Assembly: GCF_963583255.1 (NCBI RefSeq)
Contig: NC_084817.1
Span: forward strand, 16,002,121-16,066,120
DNA from: Pyrus communis
Taxonomy: Eukaryota; Streptophyta; Magnoliopsida; Rosales; Rosaceae
Direction: 5' to 3'
DNA length: 64,000 nt
Part shown: positions 22,961 to 35,634 of the stretch, in pieces
Layout: every line of letters starts with the position of its first letter
How positions within the stretch are numbered: the first letter of the stretch is position 1
Notes under the pieces: model-generated
Seen by the model: only the letters and a program-made list of their open reading frames with translations
Databases searched by the model: none
What the model was told of the DNA's origin: nothing
Translations under genes and position numbers: made by a program

Positions 22961-24479
22961 TGTGTTTCACCTTGTCCCGTGTCGTCCAAATCCGTTAGCA
23001 AATCTGTTAAAACTACTGACGTGGTTTGGACATTGAGTGCTGACGTGGTTTGAACATTGAGTTTCAAAGTAAATCTCTCTTTGGCTCGTCAAGTATCAAT
23101 CTTTGTGTATATAAACGAGGATCTAGGAAAAAAAAAAAAAAAAAAAAATTCTTCATGTGGTTGGAAATACAACCGCTCTACGTTATAGCCCATTTGCTGC
23201 ATTTCATCGAGCATATTTTCTACTTTCTTAATTGAGGTAAAGCTCACCACATAGGTTCTATCGCTATTAGAGGATGACAAGATGTGTAGGATAATGTGGT
23301 GCGTATACAAATATGAAAGAAGGAAAGAAGCCTTGGAGCCGCTAGTTTTATAATCCCTGCATTCAATTAATTTCCACATCCCTATTTGTCAGTCAGATCC
23401 CTAGACCAAGTATCAATAAGTGATGGTTCCTCTGTTGGCAATTTTGTCTTCATTATATTGTTTTCAATCACACATTTTGAGTACAAACGATATTCTACAT
23501 TAACCTACACTAAATAAAAGGAGAAATATTTGAGCCCAAAACATTATAGTAATGCGCTAACCACTTATCATTCAATCTCACATTGGGAGAAAAAAAAAAT
23601 GAAGAAGAAGAGAGATGGAACAAAATTATCCCATCTTGTAACTTATTAATGGTAATTGTAATGTGTAGGATTCATCTCTATAAGAAACGTGATTGTAATG
23701 TGTAGGATTCATCTCTGTAAGAAACGTGATACCAAAATATCAAATGGGTGACGGAGGAAGGAAGCCTTGGTGTTACACTATCATTATCCATGCATTCAAT
23801 TTAAACGAAAATCCTTGGTGTCTTATTTGCACGTAAGTTTGTTAAAGCTCCACGTATATTATGCATCAATCAAGTGATGGTTCCTTTGTTAACAATTTTG
23901 TCGTCTTCATTTTGTTGCATTCAATCTCATGTTGAAACTAACAAAACAAGTACCATCTCACAAGCAGAAAGACTTTGCCTATCTTGAGGTGTATAGCCAT
24001 TGTTCCCTTCTCGCACATTAGGTGATGTATCCGATGAGTATGTACACCCCGAGATAGGAACAAGGGGTATGTAAACCCTGAGGATTATGTACACCTCAAG
24101 GGAAGTCCCACTCCCTTGGAAGGTACTGCAAGTGAAAACAATATCAGAAGCTTCGTGTAAGCCCTACAGTAATTAATTAACCAATTTCCATGCCTGATGT
24201 TTCAAACCCATCTCTTTCACCAGAAAAGAACGGAACAGGAAAAGCAGACACCAGCGTTGTCCTCTTATCCTTCACACATTTCATTGGCTATGGAAGGATC
24301 ATCAATCATCCCCCATATTCATCACCACAATCCATGGCAGTTTCTCCACCTCAAAAACCAAACAGCCACGTGATCCTCTTATCTAATTTCCCCCTTCCAT
24401 TCCCTCTCCATGCATGTGAATTCAATCCGTTCCCACCTTTTGCACCGATTTCCTCCTACTATTTTTCTTCTCTTCTCCA
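22961..24479. other. Gene-free stretch with small duplications
   Basis: No gene was recognised. A 37-bp unit (ATTGTAATGTGTAGGATTC...) is tandemly doubled at about 23655-23728. A looser ~150-bp duplication links 23320-23470 with 23750-23930 (AAGTGATGGTTCCT and ATTTTGTCTTCATT in both). The last 250 bp could contain the promoter and leader of the PMI1-like pseudogene; I could not name a core element. Confidence 0.5.
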
Positions 24480-27074
24480 ATGGCAACTGAAATTTCGTCC
24501 GACAGCCGAAGAAATTCCAACACTCAGCTCCTGGAAGAGCTCAAAGCATTGAGTAAATCACTCTACACATCCCACACTTCGAGTACTAGTACTCGAAGAA
24601 CTGCCTCCCTTATCCTTCCTCGAAGCTTGGTTCCTCCCATACCATATAAAGATGGAGTTATTCCGGCAAGTGTTGAGGAGATTAGACTCAATAACAAACC
24701 GCGAAGGCGGATGTCTTTGTCCCCATGGCGCTCCCGCCCAAAACTTGCTAATGATGAGGAAGATGAGGATAAGGATCAAGGCAAGAAGGCCGTGAAATAT
24801 AATTCACCGGAGCTAAAAAGCTTGGATAACAAGGCAACTGCCATCATAGAGAAAAAAGGTATCTAGAATTAGAAGCCGGTTCGCGCTATTTCTCACATTG
24901 GAATGCAGAAGCTGAGCTGCTTATTTTCTGTTGAAGTTGTCACTGCACAAGGTCTTTCAGCTTCAATGAATGGCCTTAGACTTTCTGTCTGCGTTAGAAA
25001 GAAGGAAACAAAAGACGGAGTGGTTCAAACAATGCCGTCAAGGGTGACACAAAGAAATGCTGATTTTGAGGAGACCCTTTTCGTTCGGTGCCATGTTTAT
25101 TGCAGCTCTGCCCATGGAAAAAAGACAAAGTTTGAGACGAGACCCTTTTGGGTATATTTGTTTGCAGTTGATGCAAAAGAGCTTGATTTTAGGAAAAGCA
25201 ATGTGGATTTGAGTCAAATGATTCGGGAGTCCATTGAGAAGAGCCGTGAAGGCCAACGAATTCGACAATGGGATACGAGTTTTAAACTGTTAGGGAAGGC
25301 GAAAGGTGGTGAGCTTGCTCTGAAACTAGGGTTTCAGATTATGGAGAAGGATGGAGGAGTTGGTATTTACAGTCAAGTTAAGGATTTGAAGTCTAGTAAG
25401 TCCAACAATTTCACATCTTCTTTTGGCAGGAAGCAATCGAAAACATCATTTAGTGTGCCTAGTCCAAAACTTTCAAGCAGAGGAGAAGCTTGGACACCTT
25501 CACAAGCAAGAAAAACAGCTGATCTTTAGGGGATTGATGAACTCAACCTTGATGAACCGAACCCAGTTCCTATATCATCACCTTCTTCTTCTTCTTCTTC
25601 TGCAGCTCAAAAACCTAAAGAACCAGAAGTGCCAAAGGTGGAGGTACTTGACCTGCCAGACTTTGAGGTAGTGGACAAATGAGTTAAATTCCAAGACAAA
25701 GGAGAGGAATATGGGGAGGACCAATCCGAAAAGTCTGTTGGCGAAAAATCAGCAACATCAAGTGAGGTTGTGAAGGAAATTGTGCAAGACCATGTTCATA
25801 CAACAAGATTGACAGATCTTGATTCAATTGCTCAGCAGATTAAGGCTCTTGAGTCTTTGATGAGGAAAGAAAAAATCAATGAAAAAGATGAAGAGGATGA
25901 AGATATCGAATCACAAAAATTGGAGGCAGATGAAGAAAATATGACAAATGAGTTTCTTCAAATGCTTGAGGAGGAAGAGATCCTAAACGAATACAAATTG
26001 AATCAAAGTGATATTCCACCTTTTGCCCTTGAAGGGGCAGAGAAATCTAGTGAGGGTGAAGCAGCTGAAGTTTACCTTCCTGATCTTGGAAAGAGCTTAG
26101 GGAGTGTGGTTCAAACCCGCGATTGAGGGTATTTGGCGTCCATGAATCCTTTAGATACTTTGGTAGCAAGGAAAGACACTCCAAAACTTGCCATGCAGAT
26201 ACAAAGCCGTTTGTTCTGCCATGGAATCAGTCCATGAGTGGATTTGAATTGTTTCAAAGGATTGCAGGCATTGGACTTGATGAGCTAAACACCCAGATTA
26301 TGATTCTGATGGCATTGGATGAATTGATGGATAAAACTGCGGAGCAGATAGCTTTTAAAGGCATTGCGTCTGCAATCATTCAAGGAAGGAACAAGGAAGG
26401 CGCTAGCTCGAGCGCTGGAAGAACAATTGTTGCTGTTAAAACCATGTCAAATACATTGAGCACATGCAGGAAAGAAAGGATTTCGACCTGGATTTGGAAT
26501 GTGAACGAGAACCCCTTGACACTAGAGGAGATTCTAGCCTTTTCCATGGAGAAAATCGAGGCCATGGCGCTCGAAGCTTTGAAAATTCAAGCTGAAATGG
26601 CTGAGGAAGAAGCCCCATTTGAAGTTTCACCAACGAACAATAGTTTCACAAATTCAAGTGGTGCAAAAGTACTTCAAAACCACCCTCTCGCTTCTTCAAT
26701 ATCGCTCGAGGATTGGATCAAAAACCACAGCCTGGCAAGTTCATAAGGTTTACAAGATGGAAACCAGCCAGAGACAATTACACTGGCTGTGATTATTCAG
26801 CTAAGGGATCCTTTAAGGCGATATGAGGCGATTGGAGGCCCTAGCGGTTATTTACGCAACGAGAGCTGATGACACCGTCAATGAGGAGGAGAAGAGATTC
26901 AAAGTGACAAGTATACATGTGGGAGGATTGAAGGTGAGGACAAAAGGAGGAAAGAGGAATGCGTGGGACAGTGAGAGGCAAAGGCTAACTGCAATGCAGT
27001 GGCTAATTTCTTATGGATTGGCGAAAGCTGTTGCGAGGAAGAAGGGCAAACATCATGTGGCATCCAAAGGTTAG
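24480..27074 (+). pseudogene. PMI1: PLASTID MOVEMENT IMPAIRED 1-like pseudogene
   Basis: It reads MATEISSDSRRNSNTQLLEE at the start. An NT-type C2 domain follows (about 24903-25360, with LSCLFSVEVVTAQGL and FEETLFVRCHVY), then a Ser/Glu-rich linker, a conserved core (GFELFQRIAGIGLDEL near 26240, AFKGIASAIIQGRNKEGASS near 26350) and a basic C-terminus. This matches PMI1 family proteins, which are needed for light-driven chloroplast and nuclear movement through cp-actin. No introns are apparent. In-frame stops occur at 24864, 24870, 25527, 25680 and 26124; the first two replace the two Trp of a WNWKP motif. Frameshifts occur near 26200 and 26845, plus a stop at 26744. The full length is still readable, so loss of function is relatively recent. 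Confidence 0.9.
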
Positions 27075-28955
27075 GATTTGTTGTGGAGCATTTCATCAAG
27101 AGTGATGGTTGATATGTGGCTCAAGTATATGAGAAATCCAGATGTAAAATTTACCAAGTGAAACTTCGTATTATTTGTATTGGTTTAATTATTTTTTAGT
27201 AATTTATTTGCAATAATAATACATACAAGGAGTAAAGATTAAGGAAGTGCAAATAGTTATAACTTTGAGAGTGACAGACTGTAACACGTACAAATAGTTA
27301 AGTTTGATGCACTTGTAGCAATTATCAGAGAGATGGATCAAATGCTCACTTTCAAGAACACCGATATTGTCCCTAACTTGGTAGTTATCACTTGCACAAT
27401 CTGTCAGATATGAGGTTTTATTTCAAAAGGTTTCGGTATTAGTTGAAAGGAGGCAAGTAATTTGTGAGGCAAGTTATTTGTCCTTCATTGTGATTGAACA
27501 CTGAATAGCAAAGATAATGGAACCTTTGTAGCATAAGTTGACTTTTGAAAACCCTAATTCAGTAAGATATAGTGCACTTTCCTTGGTGGGCGTGATTGGA
27601 GGAACCGTAAGCACCATATTAAGGGTGTCCTTGCTTTCACAAAACACACGTTCTATTCCGAGCAAACCGTATTATTGCTAGAACAGTTATGCTTGTTGAA
27701 AGTAGAAGACTCCTTAGCCATTCGCATGAACCATGTCTTTCGTATTTTACAGATAAATAAACTATAATTGGTTTATTGTAAATTTTAGTTTATCAAATCT
27801 GTAATCCTAATGTCTTGTTGTTATTTCTATGTTTTAAGAAATATCACATCCACCACCACAAGCCCACCACTAGGGAAACTTTTGAAAACCTACAATGTGG
27901 TCCTAACTCTAAAACAAAGATCAATGGTCCATTGCTTTGAGCAAGCCATAAAATTGGGACGAATTGAACCAACGGAGGAGACAAGTGAAGAAATTTGGCC
28001 TAGTCCTTATTGCCAGGTACATCACATGGATGATGACTTGCACATGGGAGGAATAGCTAAGACTCAATAACAACATTTTTAATTCATCATTAAGAACATG
28101 TTTATTAAAGCATACTTAATTAGTTTAGTTCCACGACAATTGAAAATATTAGTGATAAATCTTCAATGACTCAAAACTACCAAAAAACAATTAGTCAGAT
28201 ACAATAACAATTCAATCGAGAAGTTTTTCTCTTCAAAAGATATTTCTATTTTTTTTCTCTTTAACTAATTTATCCATCGGTAATGGAGATCACATTGGTT
28301 GGAATGTAGGCCAATATGTCTCTAGCTTGTGTTTCAATGACGAGTAAGGCGGTCAAGCTACTTGCACCTGATCGTTTAGCTCAAAGACTCAAAATTCCAA
28401 CTTGAGTTTCACAATGGCCTTGTAGCTCAAAGACTCTTACGAAAGTTTACTCTTGCAATTCCTGTATACTCTTGGACCCGAAGTCCTGTGATCAATTCCA
28501 CCTCCATTAATATTGCTTGTACAAAAAAAAACAACTTCCATCTTGAGTTCTTTATTGGAGGGAACAAGATGACACTAAGGCATCAAGACAAGTATTCGAC
28601 AAGTTCCAGATGCAGAAGAATGGGCCCTCTGCTCCATTGTTTCCCACTTTGTGAACCTAACATGGGTCTTGCTTTACAAAATGTTTGGTAATGGGAGCTG
28701 AACTTTTACAAAATTAAATTTCATCTTTTTCTATAACAGTGTGAAACCAAAGCACCAAGATCCCTCCTTTTACAGCCTGTACTCCTTTGAAGAAATGAAA
28801 GAAAACCAAAAGAAAAAAGAAGCCCCAAAGAGTTGAAGTCCAGATAACAATAGCACTTTCTTAGGGTTTTTGACTTTATGGATTGGAGCTTCTACCCACA
28901 AATGAGCACGGTGGATGAAAAGACTTGTGTCACTTTCTGCACAAACAAACCCCCT
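27075..28955. other. Gene-free stretch
   Basis: I recognise nothing coding. The 86-residue ORF at 27810-28070 has no familiar motif and lies in ordinary AT-rich sequence. The rightmost 200-300 bp should include the 3' untranslated region of the minus-strand gene ending at 28956. Confidence 0.4.
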
Positions 28956-31197
28956 TTATTCCATGGCCCCTCTCCTCTTTGTCAGGTTTCTTATCCAACC
29001 CTTCCTTACCTTGACTCCCTCCGCCTTGTTGCCGACATGACACACACTGCCCTTGTTCGACCTCTTCCATCTGATGAGCTGGGCCAAGTGACCAATCCTC
29101 TTCCGCCAACTGAGCGGGATGTGGGATTTCCCGTGCTCTATCACGCTCTTGCTATCCTTTGCCTCCTTTGTTTCCTTGGCTTCCTTGCTCAGGTTGTGAT
29201 TCCAGGACATGTTGCAATGATCTAGAGAGACCTTAGACACTTTGTTCTTTTCCCATGAGGCCACTCCATTGTCTTCAAACTTGATTGATATGAATGAGTC
29301 TGCAAAAGCAATTGACATTGCGAATAAGTGACCATGGTTGCCAAGAAAATTCACAGACATGCACATTTTTTACAATCCTTTTCAGTGGTGAGAAAACCCC
29401 CATTGACCGACTATCTCGTTGAGTTGGGGGCCTTAGGACAAAAACCCCCCATTGACCGACTATCTCGTTGAGTTGGGGGCCTTAGGACAAAAACCCCCCA
29501 TTGACCGACTATCTCGTTGATTTCGGGGCCTTAGGACAAACCCCAAATACGAGCAATCATACGCAACCACACGGTACTCTCATCATTTTCAGTTAAGGCT
29601 CCAAGGGTTGATGACCAAATAAAAGCAAATGTAATTCAATCAAAAGAACGTAATTAACACAAATTTAAGGTTTGGAGTTAATTATATATGGTTTCATTCA
29701 AAATGGGCTAATGATCATGATATTAACTTATGAGAATATAAGCAAACAGAATATGTTAGTCAAATGTAGCAACTGTGTTTTCATCCCCTCCAAACTTTAC
29801 TTTCATTATTATTATTATCATCAGTTGGTTGGGATGGATGGAGAGAGGGTTGAGTGAAAGCAAAGAGAAAGGATTGATCAAGAGAGGAAAACGATTGTTA
29901 GTTAGAAACTTAGAACTAAAACATAAGGTGATGTAAAATGATCATCCTACCTTTTGGCTTTTGCCCTTTAATATATTATATATCAATTTAATTAAGTTGC
30001 TTATAATAATGGAAGTATGGGGATTGTTTAAAATATTTCTAAAGAGGGATGTTTTCCAATACCAATATAGATTTGGAGGACTAGTGGTGACCCTCACTTA
30101 TTTTTCAAGTGAATCAAATGTAAATGCACAAAATCTAATAAAGGTGTCACTTAGTATTTCAGTCTAGTGATATTCCTCTTCATTTGTAAGTGAGAGGTCT
30201 TAGGTTCAATTCTCACCAATGGTGGATTTGAACCACATTATTGCTAGCCCATTTTGAAGCTAAGTCACCCCTCCTTAGCGTAGATAATATCGTTTGTTAA
30301 AAAAAATTCTCATAAATATAACATCCATTTAATTCAAAAAAAAATAAAAAAAATGCAACTTGGTTCAAAAGGATGAAGCTTTTTTAGGTAATTGTCAAAC
30401 TGATCTGCATGTAGTTTTTTAATAACAGTTTCTTCACAAAATTGGAAACAATTCCTAATTAAATTAAATTGATTAGACAATTCCATGAACCCCAAAAACA
30501 GAAAAAGATGCTTCTTCATGAACAAATCCCTAAACCCTAAGTCATTTTTTGCAATCTTTCACCAGGATTTTCTTTTTCATGCTGTCATTGGTCTTGAAAA
30601 CTTGGAAACCCCATATACTTCAGGTATAGTAAATGAAATCTTGCTTCCTAAATCTGCCATTTTATTTAAACTTTGACCATAATTTTGTCATTATTACCCA
30701 AAAAGCAATTAATTACGCAACATATTCAACCAGACCCACGACAAACAAAGAAACAAATACACACATACAACATCAAAGCACAATGCTTGGCCGTCAACAT
30801 TGTTTATATCACCACAAACCCCTAATTTTTACCACTAAAAGCTGGAAAAAGTGAAAAAGATATAAAATTTAGCACTCACCCACTAGAAAAATAACTTACC
30901 TTCTTGGCTGGTGGAAGCCTCTTGATCTAAGCCGTCGTCTGGTTTCCCCTGCCGATTGAGGAGAGAGCTGAAAGCAAAGATCTTGGGGAGGCTAATGGGT
31001 ACCTTCTTGTGCATACCATTTGGGTTTTTATGGGCACTGCCGCCTCCGACGGAGGAGATATGGTGGCGGTGGTGGTGGTGGCCTTTTTTGGAAGCCAAGA
31101 TTAGAAGCCTCTCGGTCAGGCAGAGGGAGCAGACCCCCACAACAAGCTCTTTGGGGTGGAAATAGCAAAAGGAGGTGTCTTCTTTGTACCCATTCAT
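28956..31197 (-). CDS. Uncharacterised plant-specific protein, two exons, 213 aa
   Basis: Exon 1 is 31197-30900 and exon 2 is 29299-28956, joined across AAG|GTAAGT (donor) and TTTTGCAG|AC (acceptor); the total is 642 bp including the stop. The protein begins MNGYKEDTSFCYFHPKE and has a Cys/His-containing N-terminus (CYFHP..VVGVCSLCLTERLL), a His-rich loop, SLPKIFAFSSLLNR, the conserved block EDSFISIKFEDNGVASWEK, and a basic, Trp-rich C-terminus (WRKRIGHLAQLIRWKR, KVRKGWIRNLTKRR). From memory it resembles Arabidopsis At1g16500/At1g79160, which have no established role. There is no signal peptide or membrane segment. The Cys pairs could bind metal, but that is speculation. The reading is intact, so it is probably a real gene. 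The 1.6-kb intron holds a 49-bp tandem repeat and a SINE-like repeat. Confidence 0.88.
29394..29540. repeat. Three tandem copies of a 49-bp unit
   Basis: The marker ATTGACCGACTATCTCG occurs at 29402, 29451 and 29500. The first two units are almost identical; the third has TTTCGGGG in place of GTTGGGGG. The array lies just inside the intron of the minus-strand gene, close to its 3' splice site. Confidence 0.95.
30146..30307 (+). repeat. SINE-like repeat, family A, copy 1
   Basis: It has a pol III A-box-like TCTAGTGATATTCC, a B-box-like GGTTCAATTCTC (near 30203), and ends GATAATATCGTTTGTTAAAAAAAA. It matches, in reverse orientation, the copy at 48601-48774. It lies in the intron of the uncharacterised gene. 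Confidence 0.7.
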
Positions 31198-31410
31198 GTT
31201 AGAATTAGGGTTTGAGGGAGTTAATGAGAAAGGTGGAAAAAGAAGGGGAAAAACCGAAAAAGTGAGAAAAATTTGTGACTTGGAAAGAAAGAAAAGGTTG
31301 TGTCTTCTGTGTTGTGTTGTCTTGTGTTTTTCTGTGTTTGTGGGAGAAGTGTGGGAGAAGTGTGAGAGAAGAATAACTGTTTGTGCGTGTAATGTGTGTG
31401 TAGGAAGGCA

Positions 31411-31416
31411 TTTATA
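31411..31416 (-). promoter_or_regulatory. TATA box of the two-exon gene
   Basis: The minus strand reads AGAGTATAAATGCC, about 215 bp upstream of the ATG at 31197. A transcription start near 31380 would give a leader of about 180 bp. It is a sequence match only. Confidence 0.55.
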
Positions 31417-32717
31417 CTCTGGAAAATTTTTAGATTAACGGAGGTGATCACGGGGTTGGCCCACAAATCAATTTTGGCCAATATAATACTTGGAATTGAA
31501 TGTATGCTGCAGACCATCTCTAACGTTTGAGTTAAAATTTAAAATTTAGATTTTAAACTCCAATGATTGGGCCTAAAATAAGTTTTGCATTAAAACCTAA
31601 AGTTTGGACAAATTTAACCCATAATTTAGGTCAGGGTTAAAAGGCTGACCAACCAAAATTTAGGTTTTAAACTAATCCAATCCTTCTTCAATTGTTGGGT
31701 CTAAAATAAGTTTTGGGTTAAAACTTAAAATTTTGGCAATTTTAAATTTTAAAATGCATTAAATTCAACGGCTGAGATTGAATATGGTCAAATCTGACAT
31801 TAAAAGAAAGATCTAACGGCCCAAAATTGAGCTAAAACAATTAAAAATATATTTAAATCAAAATTCACCCCAAAACTCTATAAATATATGTTTCATGGGA
31901 TCGGTTTAGTGATTTTTTAATTTTTTCGGAATCTAAATATTTTAGGTTAAAATACTCATAAAAATACATTATGATAATCCACATAAATTTTATTTGATAA
32001 AGTTACTGAAAAAATAAAAAATAAAAAATAAAAATAAAAATTTAGCCTAAATTTATTTTTTAATAATCTCAGGTAACCCATAGCTATTAGATCAGAGAAA
32101 AATAAAAATTATGGTTAAAACCTATTTTGAGTTATAAATTTTAGGTTTTAACATTGGACTGATAAATTGGAGTTTGAATATTATGATTTGGTTATTTAAT
32201 TGAAACGAGAAAAGTCATGAATTGGGAAAAAAATAAAAATGGAATGAACTAATATGTTTTCTTAAAAAGAGTACGATATTTCATTCGTTGAAAAAAGAAC
32301 ATTCCACAAATATATTATGAAGAACTCGACTCCATAAGAATCCTTGCAAACTAAATATGAAATATTATAATAAAACATCACGAATAATTAGATATGATGA
32401 GATTCACTTGATATTTCAATAAATTTTCATAAATAAACCAAATCAAATACAATCTAATAAGCTCTAGTTAGATTGGGTTGGATTTACGCTACTAATTTCA
32501 CAACCTCAAATTGTGAAATTCACATCTCAAACCCCAAAAGGTCTATTGGATTCCTAACCAACCATGTCTACGTGCAATTTATTGCTTTTAAGTAGATAAT
32601 CTATTGTCACTTAATATTACAGTTTAGTAGTATTTTTTTTCATTATATGAAGTTTAGCCTACTCCATTCCCTTTAATGTAAATAATATCATTTGTTTAAA
32701 AAAAATATATATATATA

Positions 32718-32835
32718 TAATATTCTATGCAGGTGATCCTCTACTATGGTAGTGGAGAGAAATGTTGACATTGAACCACGACGCCTTAATTTAACATCTA
32801 ATCTAACAAATTTATCGTTTGACCCAAAAAAAAAA
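32718..32835 (+). repeat. SINE-like repeat, family C, copy 1
   Basis: It ends AATTTAACATCTAATCTAAC, then AAATTTATCGTTTGACC and a poly-A run. The same 3' end recurs at 35189-35357. Confidence 0.55.
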
Positions 32836-35188
32836 AAAAGTAAAGTTGAACAAAGTTTTGGATTGGATGCTTCCTTTTTTTCACAATTCAATTACTAAAG
32901 CTAAAATCTCTAGCAAAAGCATTTTGAATTAGTCTTGTTGCAGAGATAGACCCGTTCTCCTCCCAAGAGGAAAAAGAAAAAGTATGGAGGAGTGGTGTCA
33001 ACTGAACTGAGAGCCCACACGTTGAGTTGATTAGTATGATATATTTATGGCTAATCTTCCTAAACCAAAAGTGGAAGACTAAATGCCTAGAATTTGACAA
33101 ACCAAACCCCGAAAGCCTATCGAAAACGCTTGGATTGGGGATGCGGTGTTGGTCACTGCCGTGTGACTTTTAAGTCAAAAAGTGCGACTCCCACTTGATT
33201 TCTTTCCCAACTTTATAAAGGCATAGATAAGATGTAAGCTAAAGTCGTGAGATTGCAATTGCAAAAGTAGGTTTTTATAGGTAGTTTGTTGGTGCTCAAG
33301 GAAAAGTTACAAAATGAAGAAATTTCTGCGTGCGACAATTATATCAGGTATATACTATTCGACTCATTTGTAAAGAAATGAGTTGTTTTGTATTTTAAAT
33401 AGAGTAACTACTGATTTCTCTCTTGAATTTTCATTTAACTTTTTAATTAGAAACTTAAGGACTTGAACTTTTCTTTTTGTCGATTTCCGACCTAATGTTA
33501 GCTTTTCACATATTCCATCCAAATTAACATTAACGCTTATCACGTGGACACCATGTGACTCCTTTGAGGACAAAAACGTCACTTCACTAGACCTTCAAAC
33601 ACAGAAACTATAGAATCACATAGATTTGCCTAGGTCAATATTTTAGAAATCTAAGGTTTTCGATTATTTTAAAGAACAAAGCGACCTAACTATCCTCACA
33701 TGTTGTGCACATGCTTCCATTTAACAGAAATTTGGATAGAATAAATGAAAACCAAACAGCAGGGGAAATCGGCCAAAAAAATTAGTTTCCTTAATTTTCC
33801 AATTGAAAAGTTTATGAGGGAAATTGAAAGCTAAAGTAAAAGTTGAGGGAGAAATCGGCAATTTACTCTTTTAAGTATCACTTGATTCTATACACATATT
33901 GTATGAATTTCAATCCAAAATCCCACTCTTTTATGAGTAAGTTGAACAGTTCACTTAATTTGACCACCGGACACAAGAACTTCTCAACAAGATCACCTAG
34001 CTGTTTTTTCGTCATATCACATCTTGGAAGAAAGCTACGGTGTGGGTGCATAACCTTTCTCCAAGAAGATTGTTTTCACTACAAATGTGTAGTCAAGGCC
34101 TTGATATTCCAAATTTCCTTGGAAAGCTATGAGGATTATGTGAAAAAATGGACTCGTTTTTTCTCTCTGTGAAGATTTTCCGGGACAATTATGCAAATCC
34201 CTATCTCCAAAACCTCTCATTCATGCCTCGTTTTCTACAAATTGGTCTACATTTTTCGTGTATCAAGATATAGGTCACTCGACAGTTGCTAACAAGATCG
34301 ACAAGAGGGTTGGAAGACATAAGAAAAATCAATACCTCCTTAATTTAATATGTCTTGTGACGTTTTATTATCTGAACTTTTTTTTTTTTGAAAAAGATTA
34401 GCAAGTGATTTCGTTACGGCAGTCTATTTTTTCGGATAGTGAAAAGACTCATAGAGACATTTCAGCATCTTCCTAACCACCATTATGTGATTCAGGGAGG
34501 CTGAAATGCTTCTTTGAATTTTAATTTGTGCCAATATTATCATTTCTAGTCCCTTTTTAATAAAATAAATAAATTATAAAATTATAAAATAAAAAATAAA
34601 AAATAAAAAATCTTTTAAGTTTGCTCCCTCAAAACTTTTAATTCGTGCCAATAATATCGCTTCCCCCAACACCTTCCGGTTAGGTTGGTCAATTTTTCTA
34701 TCAAGTAAAGCGTTATTTGTGGCCATTTGGTACAATGAAAGCTTTTAAATTTGTTGTTGATGTGTAAGTTATCCTCTTTATTTTTCTCAATCTCAAATTA
34801 TCATAATCTTAAACATTTACTATTCTACCTTGTAAATGTATCATTTTGTTGACAGAATTGACCGTTGGGGGTATGTGTCTATATATATATATATATATAT
34901 TTTTTTTTTTTTAATGTAGAATTAAAGTGACCAGTAGGTGGCTTCACCACAATAGTCCCCACTTCTAGGGGCCGGAAAGACTCACAGATGCATGCACTGA
35001 AAGTTTAAGAGGATTGAAACCCAAATTGAAACTTTTTGCAAACCGAAATAAGATCCAAAGTTGAAGAGCATTGCTAAACTTTTTTTTCTTTTGGTTAAAG
35101 ATTATTGAAAGGGAAAGTGAATGAAGCATAAAGTTAAAAGGATTGAAAGTTGATGGAAACAAACTAACTAACTAATGGAGCACATGGG

Positions 35189-35357
35189 GTAAGTGGCCCT
35201 TTACCATAATGGTTCGAACCTTGTTGGCTCTCTAATTTAACATCTAATCTACTAAATCTATCGTTTGACCAAAAAAAAAAAAAAAAAAAAGCGAACCTCG
35301 TTGGCTCCCTAATTTAACATCTAATCTAATAAATATATCATTTGACCAAAAAAAACA
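35189..35357 (+). repeat. SINE-like repeat, family C, with a doubled 3' end
   Basis: The first part has ACCATAATGGTTCGAACC (B-box-like GGTTCGAACC) and ends CTATCGTTTGACC plus about 20 A. A second shorter copy of the 3' half (GCGAACCTCGTTGGC to ATCATTTGACC plus A-run) follows directly. Confidence 0.6.
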
Positions 35358-35634
35358 GAGGAGCACATGGGAATGCTTCTAGTTGGGCTGCCTCAACTCT
35401 CCAAGTCAGGTTCATAGCATTGCGCGTGGAGAATGGACCAGACCAGATATTTCCCTTCTCCCTTTCTTGACCAGACCAGATAAGTCCCTTTCCAAGCTGA
35501 AAATTTCATTTCCAAACCCTACCTTTACTTTTCTTATATACCAATAATGAAATGAAACATTTTAAGGTCCATGAATTGGAAAGTGAATACACTATATCTT
35601 CTCAACGCTATCGTGTTATTTCTAACCAAAAGAA

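Larger units (their letters stand above)
31420..35634. other. AT-rich gene-free stretch with repeats
   Basis: No gene was recognised. About 31512-32180 has imperfect inverted ends (CTCTAACGTTTGAGTTAAAAT against the complement of GTTTTAACATTGGACTG) and could be an old MITE or Mutator-like element. SINE-like tails occur at 32718-32835 and 35189-35357. Short ORFs near 33843-34220 show no familiar motif. Confidence 0.4.

Noticed and set aside
27810..28070. 86-residue ORF as a small gene
   Set aside because: No motif, no nearby promoter signal, and composition like the surrounding non-coding DNA.
28878..29225. 115-residue + strand ORF (MDWSFYPQ...) as a gene
   Set aside because: It lies over exon 2 of the minus-strand gene, whose conserved motifs and splice sites are much stronger. 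It is the opposite-strand shadow.
29394..29540. CRISPR-like array
   Set aside because: Units are contiguous with no spacers and the genome is a plant.
30146..30307. tRNA gene
   Set aside because: A- and B-box-like sequences are present, but no tRNA cloverleaf can be formed. The poly-A end and a related copy with a target duplication mark a SINE.
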